From contig NC_063066.1 of NCBI RefSeq assembly GCF_018812025.1, positions 10,237,882 through 10,301,881 of the forward strand: DNA of 64,000 nucleotides, read 5' to 3'. The position numbers and the translations under genes are program-made. Shown here one piece after another: positions 12,667 through 25,139 of this stretch. The stretch is from Megalobrama amblycephala. Lineage: Eukaryota; Chordata; Actinopteri; Cypriniformes; Xenocyprididae. Position 1 is the first letter of the stretch. Each line of letters opens with the position of its first letter. The notes under the pieces were generated by a model. It did no database searches, had not been told where the DNA came from, and saw nothing but the letters and a program-made list of their open reading frames with translations.

Positions 12667-15600
12667 AATATATTCACATATATAGATGTTATAAATATAC
12701 TTATGCTTATACAGATGTTATAAATATATAAATAATTCTTTGCACTCACCCTTAAAAACCATTCGCCTGCATTTAACATCTTTAACTCTTGCAATGTGAA
12801 GTTAGTGTGCATGCTGTTATCTCGACCTGGAAATTTTTTCTTCACATCAGTTGTTCGTAGCAGATATTTTTCACCATTGTCATGCATAAGAAAAGGCTTC
12901 ATATCTTTGCTGAAAAGATAAAATAGACAAGCGTATCAGAGCACAAACACACACACAAACAAGTAGCAGCAAGTGTCTGTGCTTCTGAACAGAATCTGAA
13001 TCGGTTACCTGATTTGCACGTCTGTTTCAAATGCCACCACGCCACACTCCATACTCTTCCTGAATGACATCATGGTATTCTCTGGAGCCAGCTAAATACA
13101 TAATTAAATACATATAACATTAAAGGGTTAGTTGAAGCTAGGTTAAGGAAGGTAGTGGAAATGTTTGAGCAGCAGTATGGCTTCATGCCCAGAAAGAGCT
13201 CTGAGAATTTTGGGATGAGAACTATAGGGATGGACAGAGTTGCACTGTTTGTTTGTAGACTTGGAGAAAGTGTATGACAGGGTGGAGGTCAGAGGTCAGA
13301 GGAGGTCAGACAGGAGTCTCCTTGGACAATGATGTTTGCAGATGACATTGTGATCTGCAGTGAGAGCAGGGAGCAGGTGGAGGAAAACCTGGAGAAGGCG
13401 AGGTTTGCGCTGGAGAGAAGAGGAATGAAAGTCAGTCGTAGTAAGACTGAGTACATGTGTGTAAATGAAAGGGAGGGAAGCGGAACAGTAAGATTACAGG
13501 GTGAAGAAGGTTCAGGAGTTTAAGTACTTGGGCTCAACAGTCCAGAGTAATGGAGAATGTGGGAAGGAGGTGAAGAAGCGAGTGCTGGCAGGTTGGAATG
13601 GGTGGAGAAAGGTGTCGGGAGTTCTGTGTGATAGGAAAATATCAGCGAGAATCAAGGGGAAGGTGTACAAGATAGTGGTGAGACCGGCCATGGTCTGTAT
13701 GGTTTAGAGACAGTGTCACTGAGGAAGAGACAGGAGTCAGAGTTGGAGGTAGCAGAGCTGAAGATGTTGAGGTTCTCTTTGGGAGTGACAAAGTTGGACA
13801 GAATTAGGAATGAGTACATCAGAGGGACAGCTCATGTTGGACGTTTGGGGGACAAAGTTAGAGAGGCCAGATTAAGATTGTTTGGACATGTTCAGAGGAG
13901 GGAGAGTGAGTACACTCTAAAAAATGCTGGGTTAAAAACAACCCAAGTTGGGTTGAAAATGGACAAACCCAGCAGTTGGGTTAAATGTTTGCCCAACCTG
14001 CTGGGTAGTTTTATTTAACTCAACTATTGTTTAAAAATTACTGTATTGCTTAATTAAAATTAACCCAAAGTATGTTGGAAATGAACATTTATTAATGTTC
14101 AATGAATAATTATTAAACAATAAACATTTATTAAATTGCTTATTAATAAATGTATATTAATAAACTATTAAACTATTAAATTTATATTAATAAAATATTA
14201 AAGCTTATTAATAAACATTCACCTTTTGTCTATTATTGTTGCCTCTAATTGCATCTGGTTTTTAATTTCCCAACTATTTTGGGTTCATTTTAAGCTAGCC
14301 ATATAGCAATTTTTAAACAAATAGTTGGTTTAAATAAAACTACCCAGCAGGTTGGGCAAACATTTAACCCAACCGCTGGGTTAAAACAACCCAATCGGTG
14401 GGTTTGTCCATTTTCAACCCAACTTGGGTTGTTTTTAAACCAGCATTTTTAAGAGTGTATATTGGTAGGAGAATGTTGGACATGGAGCTGCCAGGCAGGA
14501 GGCAAAGAGGAGGTATATGGATGTTATAAATGAGGATATTAAGCTAGTGGATGCAAGTGTTGAGGATGTAGAAGATGGTGGAGAGAGATGATTTGCTGTG
14601 GCGACCCCTGAAGGGAGAAGCCGAAAGAAGAAGAAGAACATTAAAGGGTTAGTTCACCCAAAAATGAAATTTCTGTGATTAGGTACTCACTCTCATGTTG
14701 TTCCAAACCCATAAGAACTTTGTTCATCTTCAGAACACAAATTAAGATATTTTTGTTGAATTCTGAGAGTTTTTTTTTTTTTTATCTCCCATAGAAAGCA
14801 AAAAAATTACCACATTTAAGGTCCAGAGAAGCAGGAAAGACATTGTTAAAATAGTCAATGTGACTACAGTGGTTCAACCTTAATGTTATGAAGTGACGAG
14901 AATACTTTTTGTGCACAAAAACAAAACAAAATAACGACTTTTTTCAACAATTTCCTCTCTACCATCAGTCTCCTACACAGTTGACGCAGTGCAGTGCTTC
15001 TGTTTACGTCAGAACAAGGTTCAGTATTCTCGTCACTTCATAAAATTAAGGTTGAACCACTGTAGTCACACTGACTATTTTAACATTGCTTTTACTGCTT
15101 CTCTGGACTTTGAATGTGGTAATTCCTTTGCTTTCTATGGGAGATTAAAAAAAATCCTCTCAGATTTCATCAAAAATATCTTAATTTGTGTTCTGAAGAT
15201 GAACGAAGGTCAGACGGGTTTGGAATGACATGAGGGTGAGTAATGACAGAAATTTCATTTTTGGGTGAACTAACCCTTTAATATAACATTAATATAATAT
15301 TAATAAAACACACATATACATAAAACCTTTTGAAAAATGTTTTAAAAGGACAAAATAAATTACTTCTTGTCAGAAAGAACTACTATTTTACTACATAAAT
15401 ATGTTGAGGTTTCCATGTCCTATATAAACAAAAATGAACTCAAAGCTGTAGCATCTGTGTTCTTCACACGCCTCTGTTTTTATTCACAGTTAACCTCCAG
15501 TCTCGTGTTGAGCACAGGAGCTTTAGATGTCGAAACACCTCCTCCACTTTCCATGCCAGTGGAATTCAATAGGCTGTGTTTGAATTGTAGACTGTCCGCC

Positions 15601-18600
15601 ATTCAAATGATATTTCTGGATTAGGACTACATGTTTTGTAGTAACTCTATATGTTTTCACAGTAATTATTGCATCTATAAATTGCTAATGCTTGATAAGT
15701 GTTCCAACATTTATGAGCAGACTGATGTTCTAATGAAATACATTCCCCCACGTCGATAGCTTACAGTACAACCTGGGAACAATGCCATAATCATCATAAT
15801 CCTAAAGGGATTCAGAAACTACAGCAGATGATTCATCCTCTGGCATGTCAAATTTATTCTAAACAAATAATGTTAAAATCATCCTGCAGTTCAGCACCGA
15901 CATGAACGAACAGCAAAAACAAGATTTTGATGGGCACACCAGTGTAAACATGAGCTAATACACATTTTAACAAAAGGAAGGAATGTCTCAAAATGAAAGT
16001 TACACTTACCATTGGAGCACCACGGTGTCCGACGAGGGAGGGTTTTGGCGGAAGGTTACTGGTAATGCACGGAGAACAGATTGCGAGAGGACAGAGGAAC
16101 ACAGCAGTGGACACTACCAGGAAGGTCATCATTATAAAAACCTTACAAGCTACACAGGCAAAAACACACACAAAAAATACTCAGTACAAAATTTTGAAAA
16201 TAAAACAAATGCAACATTAGTGTTAACTTTCACATTTACACCAAATACATGATAATAACTTTTATTAATATGTCATCAACCAATATATAATGCTTTATTG
16301 CATGGCTGTCTGTTTAATTCTGATTGGTCAATCGAAGCATTCAGAGGCCTGATATTTTTCTAATATCTTCTACCGTCTAAGCAGGGCCTTCGCTAGAGGG
16401 GCAAAAGTTGACGATTTTTGATTTCACCCGAGGGGGAACCACAACACCCCCTCGGAACATGATTTCAGCCTAGGGGGACGCCTGCCCCACCCTGGATTAC
16501 GATTTCAAGGCAGCCCACAGCAACAACCGGATACCCCACATACAGCCCTGATTATAAGCTGTTTTGGAGACTCTACTGACCAGATGTATGATAATTCTTG
16601 AACACGAGCCAGCTGATCAAGGTCAAAGCCACCAGAGCACCCAGATGCAGAAAAGGAGCCGTGGCCTATGGGAAACCAAAGAAGGGGTTTTCATACTTTA
16701 TACAGTACAACAATAGAGATACAGACACCTGAGTGTCAGTTCTATGATAAATACAGTATAATGTAACATTATGTTGAGAGATACGTTTGCGCTCATATTT
16801 CACACTGCCATTTTAATATAAAAGCTAACATGAAATACAAGGAAAACCAGCTGCAAAGACGTTAACGACAGACAAAGCACTAGTACTATGATGAATGGCT
16901 GAAAGGCTGGTTTTGACTTTATACCTGAAATGACATATAGACAGTTTGCCACTCCTCTATCCATTCTTTACTAAATCCAGCTATACCAATAGTATCAGTG
17001 AGGAGACCCAAAACCAGAAACACCTGAAGAGAGGACAGAAAAATATTAACATATTTTGAGATCATTCATTAACATGCTGTGAACTTCCTTTATGTACTTA
17101 AAGCTGACTAAGAGTGATGATAGTGTTACCAAAGTTTTAAAGGTAACCAATATGAGACTGTTTCCTCAACTATGGGCACTTTTGGCCCAGAGTACTTTTA
17201 ATGCTAATTTCATAGTTAGCTTTTGTCTTAATACTCATATTTAGCCTATAATACATTCACACTTTCCAAATAATTAACAAAATTCGACATTCTTTTTTTT
17301 TTTTTTTTTTACTTTACAAATACATTTATTAGGGGCCAAATTGTTCGTTTTTGTGAAAATGAGCTCTGGAACAGCCATACTTTAAAAAAATATAAAATTT
17401 TAAAATGTAACATTTTAAAATAATTTTAAAATTGCACCATAAATATTGATTTATTTATTTAATATATAATATTTAAATATTCAATATATAATCATGATAG
17501 CAATCACTAAACAGTCTAAATGTATTTTTATAAATATTTATCGTCTGTGGAAGGCGTAGGACCATAAAATGTACATCCAATCTTTATATTCGGTCCGAAC
17601 AAAATAATGAAATAAAATAATGTCTTGTTACCCTCCTGTCAGCCTATGTTTTTACATTCCCTCATGCACTCTGTTCACTCTGTTCAGATATCATATCATA
17701 GATCTCAGTCACAAACACCGCAAACAAACAGCAGACACCCTTTTACAGTTCCTACCGAATCAAAACAACAGCCTTATGCTGCATTCAAGTCCTCAGACTC
17801 AGAACTATGCGTTTCCATGTCAACAAATACCGAAATGAATCTGCAACAGTCAGGTAGGCCTATAACAAAGTCCCTTTCTATAGTCTTTGGGTATAAGCTC
17901 TCTATGTTGTTTACTTTTATTTATTGTAATGCAAGGCTGCCAACTCTCAAGCATTCAGCGTGAGACTCACGCAATTGACCCAATTCATACGCTCTCACGC
18001 CACACCCCCATATTCTTACGCAGACTCGTGCAGCAGTGAGGAAAAAAAATCGCGCCTTATGATCTCGCAAAGCAACGCGCAGAGAGACCAGACAGACAGT
18101 GTAGTGAGTTTTTTTGTGACGACTGTGAGGGAAATACACAATTTATTCCCATAAACTGTGTAGTCAGCCGTTATCCCTCCCATCTGCACCGTGTGAACGC
18201 AGGCAGGTCAGTCAGTTACAGGGCGCTCCGTGTCTCCGTCCAGTTTAGGCTAGTAACTTAATAGGCTTAATATGCTGTTATATAGTTTCTAGGGGTGTGA
18301 CGAGCGGGACTAAATTGTGACGAGATTTCTCATCTAGGCGAAAAGTATAGTCTCGTGATGTTGCCATGACAGAGTGTTAGGATGATTAGGAAAGAATATG
18401 CCACCCTTACGTTTACGCCTCCACTGTAGTTTTGCTATGTATTTAAATAAAAAAACATTTAATTCAGTTGTATAACGGTCGCCGCCGCTCCATATTTACA
18501 GAGTTACGCGCAATCACGAAAGTGAAACTAAACGCGAGCGCGCATTCAAACGCGATTTCAATACCCCGCATTTGAAAGCGGCTCCCTGATGAATGCAAAT

Positions 18601-21600
18601 ATCTCTCAATATGAAAGCTATTTTAGGCTGGGCTGTGTAGTTGTAACCATCTCTTAGCTCTGTATCAAAGAAAAATTTGGTCTTATTTGCACTTTGAATA
18701 TTGAGAGAGTGCGATTATGGGTGCACTTAATGTAAAGTGTTACCATTAAAAAATGAATAACAGTTTTCTCTTAATCTTATTAAGCACAAACAATAAGGTT
18801 TCATTTGTTAACATTAGTTAATGCACTGTGAACTATCATGAACTAACAATAAATGACTATTTTTATTAACTAACATAAAGATAAATAAATACTGTAGCAA
18901 ATATATTGCTCATTGTTAGTTGATGTTGGTTAATACATTAATGTTAATAAATGAGACCTTATTGTAAAGTGTTACCATTTTTATTTATACTGTTTTTATT
19001 TCTATGATCAGTTAGGAGTTCAGTTAGGAGGTCAAAAGTTGTAGAAGCGTTTTGGAGGAGGCGTGGCTTTGGACAGCGATTTAAGGGTTTGATCCTTTTA
19101 CAGTCTATGGTTTGATCTCATGCTTTCGATGCTAGCAGGCTAACGTTAGCATTTCCAAGATCTTCCCAGAAGTTGTACAGCCTAGCTATACATAATACAT
19201 AATCTATACATAAAAGGGATTTTAGAAGTAGCAAAAATTAAGACATGGCTAAAAGTAAGAGTACCTTATGCAGCCAGTGCAAATTCAAGGGCTCTCTAAT
19301 TGCGAAATGTAGCAATCCAAATACCTGAAATAAAAGAAGAATGATCTTATTGGAATAACAAATGCTACCAGCTGAGCAGTCTGGTTCACATTATTCCCTT
19401 CTTCTTACCAGTAGAAGGAAACAGTAAGTGGCTAGGATAGCAGAAATCACCATCACTATCATGTACCAGTCCACCCATTTTTCCAATTTTTTGAAGACAT
19501 GCCTGCAAGAGGAAAATGAAGCAATATATGGCTCAATGACACATTTAAACTAGGAAGCAATATGCCAATGGATTTAATTAGCATATTGTGGAATTGTACT
19601 CACTCATTTACATCAGTGTGGTCGTTGAAGGCAATAAAGCAAACGTACATCCAACTCAGGGCAAGTATGGACACAAAAGACAGAAAAGAGAACCAGCAGC
19701 ATGACCTCTACAAACAAAAACAAAACAAAACTGCACATTTCAAACATTTTTTTCTCGTTATGCAAATCATTAAGCTCTTCTTTGTCCCGTTTAATACAGA
19801 AAAGAGTATAATAATAGTTTTCCCTGATAATTTTCTCACGTTGGGTTTCGCTTATGCTACTGATTTGAATATTCAAAAGTAGGGCCAACCTCTAAACCGA
19901 GTGGTTATTATTGTAGCTGATTATTACTAGTCTTTCCCACACAGGATTTTAGAAATCTTTGAATGCAGCGGTAATTGTTTCTGACACAAATCAAAAGAAC
20001 GGAGAGCCTTGCTTTTCTATTCAGGTTTCCAATTAACATACTTTTCTGCCTGTTATGATCACCATCAGTCTCCACAGCTTTGTACTCATTTAAAAGGGAA
20101 GAGCATTTACATGATAATTGTTCATTTAAGAGGCATTTAATGACAACAATTTTCTTTGATTCTGTTCATTTATTTGACGTGGTAAACCGCCTCTCTCAAC
20201 TGAGTAAAAAAAATTGAAAAGATGTCTGCAAATGATACTAAGAGAGAATGGGGGCACACTCTAAAAACTAATTCAGGGGACCTTTAGTCATTGGTTAAAT
20301 ATATATATTGTTGTGAAATAAAAAATCAAGTTCTGAAATGCTGTTAGACTTTTTACTTGTAATTGTTATTTTATTGAGCTTGGATGACACAAATTATGCC
20401 TATTGATTCGATATACTATCATGACTTGTCATAGTTTAACATTTTCAGTTAATCAAAAATGTATTTAATTTTAAGTTCTGTTAATGTAAAATACAATCTG
20501 ATGACGTGTAAACGTGTTTCATTGTTTTGAGTTGTATGAACACTTCTTTTAATTTAGACGAACTTAAGTTAAGTGAAACTGGGCTGGGATTTAAATTTCC
20601 CATCATGCTTTGCCCATGGCACTTGAAAGGGAGAGTATAAATGCTAAAATTAAGTGTTATATAATGTTTTTTGCACAAGATTAATGGTAAGGGAGATTTA
20701 GCAGTAATTAGTGTTTTGTTAAGCTAATTTAGAAGAGTTTATGTTAATGAAGATTTTTGGAGATTTACCATCATGGTGACAAGCGGTGCTTGGTAAGTTC
20801 ATGTTACTTAGAAATGCGTTTTATTGTGTCCAAAAAGTGTCTTAAAACATTATATTACCCTATTTAAAACATTATGGGCCCTATTTTAACAATCTACATG
20901 CAAAGTGTAAAGCGCACGGCGCAGGTGCACTCAGGGCGTGTCCAAATCCACATTTGCTATTTTAACGACGGAAAAACGGTCCGTGCGCCGGGGCGCATTT
21001 TTGAAATGGGCTGTCCCTATTCTCTTAATGAGTAATGGGCGTAACGTTCAATAAACCAATCAGAGTGTCATCTCCCATTCCCTTTAAGAGCGAGATGCGC
21101 TCGCGCCATGGCGGATTGCTATTTACATGGCGGAATTTGTTAAGTGGCCAGTCAATCTTTCAGTCGTCTGCGTTGGATGCCGGCTTTAAAATTGCTCCGC
21201 GCGATGAGTCAGTTGATATATATGCGTGTGTATTGGCACGATTGTTCAATTAATTAGCCAATTTCGTTCATCATTATAAGTAGTAATAGGCTGAATTGAA
21301 AATAGGGAGCCTAATTCTAATACACGCAATGACTATTCATCATTACATTTTTTATATTTATGTAGCCTACACAATAATATTCTTTTACACTGTAATCCTT
21401 TTGTTTTTAATATTTGGCATGTTTGTGTGATGCGCATCCCTGTGTGTAATAAGCAAAGTCAACGCGCAATGTGGACGCGCCCAGAGGCGCAGTTTCTACC
21501 AACGCGCTCTAACAAAAAATATTGCGCCATTGACTTTAGACTTTAGACCAGGTTTGAGTTGGTCTATGGCGCAGTCTATTTTCAGCTCCTTAAAATAGCA

Positions 21601-22304
21601 ATGCGCCTGAACACACCTCTTTTTTAGACCAGCACGCCCATGGGCGCACTAACTGGCGCAAATGCATTTACTAATTTAAGGACGTGACGCTGAACGGGAA
21701 AACGCGAACGGCGCCGGACGCAAACTAGCAAACACACTTGCGCTGCGCCTTGCGTCGCATTGCGCCGGGTGTATTATAGGGCCCTATGTTGAATCAACTT
21801 AAATAGTTGCATTAATGTTGACAATTATTAAATTCATGTTACTTAAAAAATTGTGGCAAAAAACGTCTTCACCTTACTTAAAACATTATGTTGGATCAAC
21901 TCAAAATATTGCTTTGAATTAGGGCTGCACGATATATTGCATGAGATTGTCATGCGCATTTCGTCAGTAAAGCCGGTTCCCTGATTACCGCTAACCGGCT
22001 TTACTGACGAAATGCGCGTGACATTCTCATACGATATATCATGCAGCCCTACTTTGAATTAATGTAATAATTTCCCCAGTTGCCTTAAGTTAAAAATTCT
22101 AGTGGAAAACATTAACATATTTTTTTTTGTTGAACCAATGTTTTATTTTTTAGAGTGCATGATGAAAAAATGTGATTGGAAAATGCAAAATGTCAAGGAA
22201 AATGATCGTTTATGTGAATAAAATCTTACTTTTTGTCTTGTATTATCGCTGTTCCAATGACAACTGTAGATCCCTCTGAAGCAGGTTTTAATGATTGAGA
22301 TCAT
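9518..22304 (-). CDS. gdpd2: Glycerophosphodiester phosphodiesterase domain-containing protein 2 (GDPD2/GDE3), complete
   Basis: Fourteen coding exons join in phase: 22230-22304, 19604-19707, 19409-19502, 19265-19324, 16925-17023, 16581-16665, 16010-16149, 13009-13091, 12750-12909, 11786-12007, 10656-10804, 10015-10162, 9772-9854 and 9518-9632. The total is 1617 nt, or 538 residues (human GDPD2 has 539). GDPD2 is a multipass membrane enzyme whose outward-facing domain cleaves glycerophosphodiesters, notably glycerophosphoinositol. Visible features are an N-terminal FRGIYSCHW motif, hydrophobic segments near residues 27-49, 73-91, 112-128, 149-166, 176-196 and 478-498, and the catalytic GDPD signature: GHRGAP (His214), PENT (Glu223), ETD (Glu241, Asp243) and MHD (His256). 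A later exon carries NVSVNLWVVNERWLFSLLW, nearly identical to GDPD2 and unlike GDPD4/5. The start is the first ATG in frame with the conserved N-terminus. The last exon is inferred from phase and length. AATAAA follows the stop by about 12 nt. Confidence 0.93.
11180..11763. mobile_element. Non-autonomous hAT-like element in a gdpd2 intron
   Basis: The ends are imperfect inverses (CATAGGCGTAATTT, and CAGTGGCGTAACTT read from the right). They are flanked by an 8-base near-duplication: GCATGCAG at 11172-11179 and GCATGCAA at 11764-11771. Inside each end are GGTGGGACGGGTGGGAC-like and GTCCCACCCAC blocks. On the minus strand near 11584-11645 a tRNA-like stretch has a B-box-like GGTTCTGGGTTCTAACC, so it may hold a decayed tRNA-derived segment. 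Confidence 0.6.
12290..12335. repeat. (ATAAT)n microsatellite
   Basis: About nine tandem ATAAT pentamers in the gdpd2 intron between 12008 and 12749. Confidence 0.9.
12334..12600. repeat. TAACACTTTACAATAAGG-family fish repeat
   Basis: It starts GGTAACACTTTACAATAAGG and is dominated by TTAACATTAGTTAATG-like inverted motifs. The same family recurs at 18731-18977, where the right end (TTGTAAAGTGTTACCA) is also present. It is a non-coding DNA-transposon remnant, and its right end abuts an (AT)n run. Confidence 0.6.
12602..12664. repeat. (AT)n microsatellite
   Basis: An uninterrupted run of about 31 AT dinucleotides in the same gdpd2 intron. Confidence 0.95.
13134..14637 (+). mobile_element. 5'-truncated RTE-type LINE with MITE insertion
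   Basis: The plus strand encodes the C-terminal reverse-transcriptase palm and thumb of an RTE-clade retrotransposon in several frames: MMFADDIVICSESREQVEEN, FKYLGSTVQSNGECGKEVKK, then the AELKMLRFSLGVTKLDRIRN and RLFGHVQRRE tail. The palm FADD motif is intact, but frameshifts, deletions and stops make it dead. The 3' end is a simple GAAGAAGAAGAA run, usual for RTE. A 17-base target duplication (ACATTAAAGGGTTAGTT) at 13117-13133 and 14638-14654 shows it inserted at the left end of the Angel-like element at 14641. It is split by a MITE at 13913-14457 and lies in the gdpd2 intron between the exons ending at 13091 and starting at 16010. Confidence 0.88.
13913..14457. mobile_element. Tc1/mariner-type hairpin MITE inserted in the LINE
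   Basis: This 545-bp element has long inverted ends (CACTCTAAAAAATGCTGGGT, and CACTCTTAAAAATGCTGGTT read from the right) built of ACCCAA/TTGGGT motifs. It is flanked by TA on both sides. Removing it restores the LINE reading frame as ESEYIGRRM, so the junction is exact. Confidence 0.88.
14641..15281. mobile_element. Angel-like hairpin MITE in a gdpd2 intron
   Basis: It starts TTAAAGGGTTAGTTCACCC and ends with the inverse. The two arms are near-complementary over about 270 bases, each with the TCTTCAGAACACAAATTAAG block. Several further copies lie in this window. The name Angel is from memory of the zebrafish family and needs a database check. No coding capacity. Confidence 0.8.
15282..16009. 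other. gdpd2 intron remainder
   Basis: AT-rich intron sequence between the Angel-like MITE and the exon encoding the HRGAP signature. I see nothing else in it. Confidence 0.4.
17024..19264. other. Large gdpd2 intron with repeat fragments
   Basis: Holds a poly-T run near 17292-17310, unassigned sequence around 17930-18370 that looks repeat-derived (AGGGGTGTGACGAG near 18291), and a second TTAACATTAGTTAATG-family repeat at about 18731-18977. No additional exon is needed here: the flanking exons join in frame. Confidence 0.45.
20876..21787. mobile_element. GGGCCCTAT-ended fish hairpin element
   Basis: It starts TGGGCCCTATTTTAAC and ends ATTATAGGGCCCTAT. The arms are rich in GCGCAC/GTGCGC motifs typical of a widespread cyprinid non-autonomous family. 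There is no transposase frame. I did not resolve the target duplication. Confidence 0.6.
21920..22051. mobile_element. 132-bp palindromic hAT MITE with perfect 8-bp target duplication
   Basis: The ends are TAGGGCTGCACGATATAT and its near inverse, flanked by CTTTGAAT at 21912-21919 and 22052-22059. The interior is an almost perfect hairpin (arms with TTTCGTCAGTAAAGCCGGTT) around a short loop. Confidence 0.88.
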
Positions 22305-25100
22305 TGTGTTTTTTCCACATCAAATCATTCCAGTTGAAAGCACAAAGATGAATGGGGGCCTTGTCAGGTATGTAGTGAGATTAACCCTCATGTATACTGG
22401 TGCAGGTGTTTGATATGAATGACTCACTGCTTCGCACCTGATCCTGAGTAGGAGAGAAGAGAATACAAGATGGTAGTTATGCAAGGAAACCTGTTCTTTA
22501 GCTCAAAACAAAATAGAGCTCATAATGTCCCACTTAGTTAGTCAGGAACGGTAAAATCCTCTAATTACGATATTTTTGAGATAGAGAGAGAGCGTGAGTG
22601 TATGGGTGATGTGACTCCAGTCACACATGACAGAGCAGGCTAAATTTAATTATAAAGGAGTGGCAATGCTTTCAAAAGCCCTGAAGCAGAAAACTACAAG
22701 ACAACCTGTGAGAAAGCCCTCATATCAATCACTCATTTCTAATAAAAGGATGGAATGTTCCACCCCAGCTTAAGTTCACTGCTGCAGCTGTGCAAATGAT
22801 ACATATGTATTAAATCTAACATATTTTAACTAACTCCTATAATCAATTAGGATGTGATGTCTAATGCTGGAACACAGTAATCTGAGTGTCCTACTGTAAA
22901 TTATATGAACAACTGACATGAGATATTAAAGATTAATCAAGCAAAAGGGACCTCCAGTTTTGACAGGGCGTGTTTAAAAGGAAATATAATCCACAATGTT
23001 ATGAAGACTTTTTTTTTTTCCTACAGCGGTGTTTTTGTTTTTAGGTTCAATGGAAGTGAAATCCACGATCAGATAAACATGTCTAAGCAACAAGTGCCTT
23101 AAGTGCTAAAGGCAACTGTGAGGAGATGGTTGGCACAACAGGAAGGGGAAATCATATTGTAAAATAAATAAATAAAAATCTTCTGTGTGCTACTGTACAA
23201 GTATTTTTGCACTTGTAATTTACAGTGACAGTCAAAACTTAGGATACACCTCGCTGAATAAATGTTTCTCCTGACCTTACAGAATTTCCTTTAATCTAAA
23301 AGCTTTAACTTTGAATGAACAAAACCACAATTATATATACACTATCATCATTATATTTATTTTAAATAAATGAATACTTTTATTACGCAAGTACACATTA
23401 AATTGATCAAAAGTGACAGTCGAGACATTAATGAGGTTACAAAAGATTTCTATTTCAAATAAATGCTGTTCTTTTGAACTTTCTATTCAAAGAATGCTGA
23501 AAGAAAATATGGTTTTCACAAAAATATTAACAGCGCAACTGTTCAACATTGATAATAATAATAAATGTTTTCATGTGACACTGAAGACTGGAGTAATGGC
23601 TACTGAAAATGCAGTTTTGCCATTACAGGAATTAATGACATTTTAAAATATATTAAAATACAAATAGAGAATAGATTGTATTGTACTGTATTTTTGATCA
23701 AATAAGTGCAGCTTTGGTGAGCATAAGAAACCCAATATGTCCATTAATGCTTTTCAAATGTCCAAAAAGCTCTATTAATAGCAAGATTTGTACTTTTTTG
23801 TACTGACAATAACCTGCAATAACACTGACAATGACACACAATAAGATTAATCACAGCAAACTTCTCAACATATCCACTCTTCCATCAGGTATATTGTCTG
23901 TCAGCCAGGTTCACAAATGCGTATATTACATTTTCAAAAAGCATAGCGGTGGAGGATGATGTTGTGGTCCAAAAAGCATGACCAAACATTCCCAGTACAA
24001 TCACTTTGTCAGATCTGACTCACTGATTTACATGGAAATGTATAAATGTATAAGGGTCAGCGCAGTTCCTGCTAATAGCTCTACATTAAAGAATAAAGCA
24101 TGTATTCCAGTATTACAGGGTTAGTTCACTCAAAAATGAAAATTCTGTCATCATTTACTCACCCTAAAGTTGACTACTATGGAAGTCAATGGTGCCCCAG
24201 AACTGTTCAGTTTAACACATTCTTCAAAATATCTTCCTTTGTGTTCAACAGAACCAAGAAATGTATACAGGTTTGGAACAACCAGAGGGTGTGTAAATGA
24301 TGACAGAATTTTCATTTTTGGGTGAACTATCCCTTTAAGGATACAAATCTACCCTAGTAAAATCATTACAGAAAGTCGGTGTGAAATTTGAAAGTACATC
24401 ACAGGCTGCTGTGTACAGCAGTTTCTTGCATAAGTAGCCGTTTTGCCAAAGGTGACAAGCTTCACAAAACCCCAGGCGATAAGTGTTCTTCTGGCTTGAC
24501 AAAGAAGTAAGGAGGTTTGTTAAGTGTTTAGTAGATGTTCTGGATCTGCAGACAGGTTATGTCACTTTTAATTAGTCACTTAACTCCATTTACTATGAAA
24601 CATCAAGTACTTTGTCAACTGCCACTGTTTATGATTAAATGACCTGTTGCCAAATTCAGCAGTTTGTACAACACTAAAAACCATCCTGCATTGGGCTAAT
24701 TCATGAATGCCATTTTCTCAAAATCACACCATATTTCTCTCTGAATGGTAAAAACTCCTTTGTCATGTTTATGGCCTGAGTTTGGATTTGTTTCAAATGA
24801 TTGTTTGTTGAGATATGAAATGTTATTTATATGGGTCTTGAAAAAACATTTCTTACTTCCTAAAATGTATAAAAAAAAAACATGTCTATATAACTTTATA
24901 CATCCTTAGTTTTGATATTCTTTTCATTCTAAGTACCCAAGTGATTTTCTGATTTTTTTTATTTTTAAGGGTGCATAGTAATTTAATAGGAACTAATGAA
25001 ATACATCATGCCCAAATGAATTGGCAGTGACAAAGTGTGCTGCATCAAGTTTGTGTATATTATGTTTTCACATGTTTCAATGGTTAAATGATAAGCATTT
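22305..25100. promoter_or_regulatory. Upstream region of gdpd2 with repeat fragments
   Basis: The 5' UTR and promoter of gdpd2 probably begin here, because no convincing splice acceptor lies just upstream of the ATG at 22304. I could not fix a TATA box or start. About 23230-23720 resembles the fish repeat whose text recurs near 56244 and 60019, and 24116-24342 is a short Angel-like MITE (TTAGTTCACTCAAAAATG to TGGGTGAACTATCCCTTTAA). Confidence 0.3.
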
Positions 25101-25139
25101 CATAATTATTAAATGCTTTTATTGGCAAAAAAAAAAAAA

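Larger units (their letters stand above)
20257..22158. repeat. Nested transposon cluster in gdpd2 intron 1
   Basis: The outer ends are an inverted CACTCTAAAAA pair (near 20257-20270, and TTTTTTAGAGTGC near 22145-22158). Inside lie a large hairpin element (about 20876-21787) and a 132-bp hAT palindrome (21920-22051). The repeated phrase AACATTATGTTG-ATCAACT on both sides of the inner element suggests the outer unit itself has internal repeats. Confidence 0.5.

Noticed and set aside
13329..14018. Possible host protein reading FADDIVICSESREQ
   Set aside because: It is reverse-transcriptase sequence of a dead RTE LINE with frameshifts and a MITE insertion.
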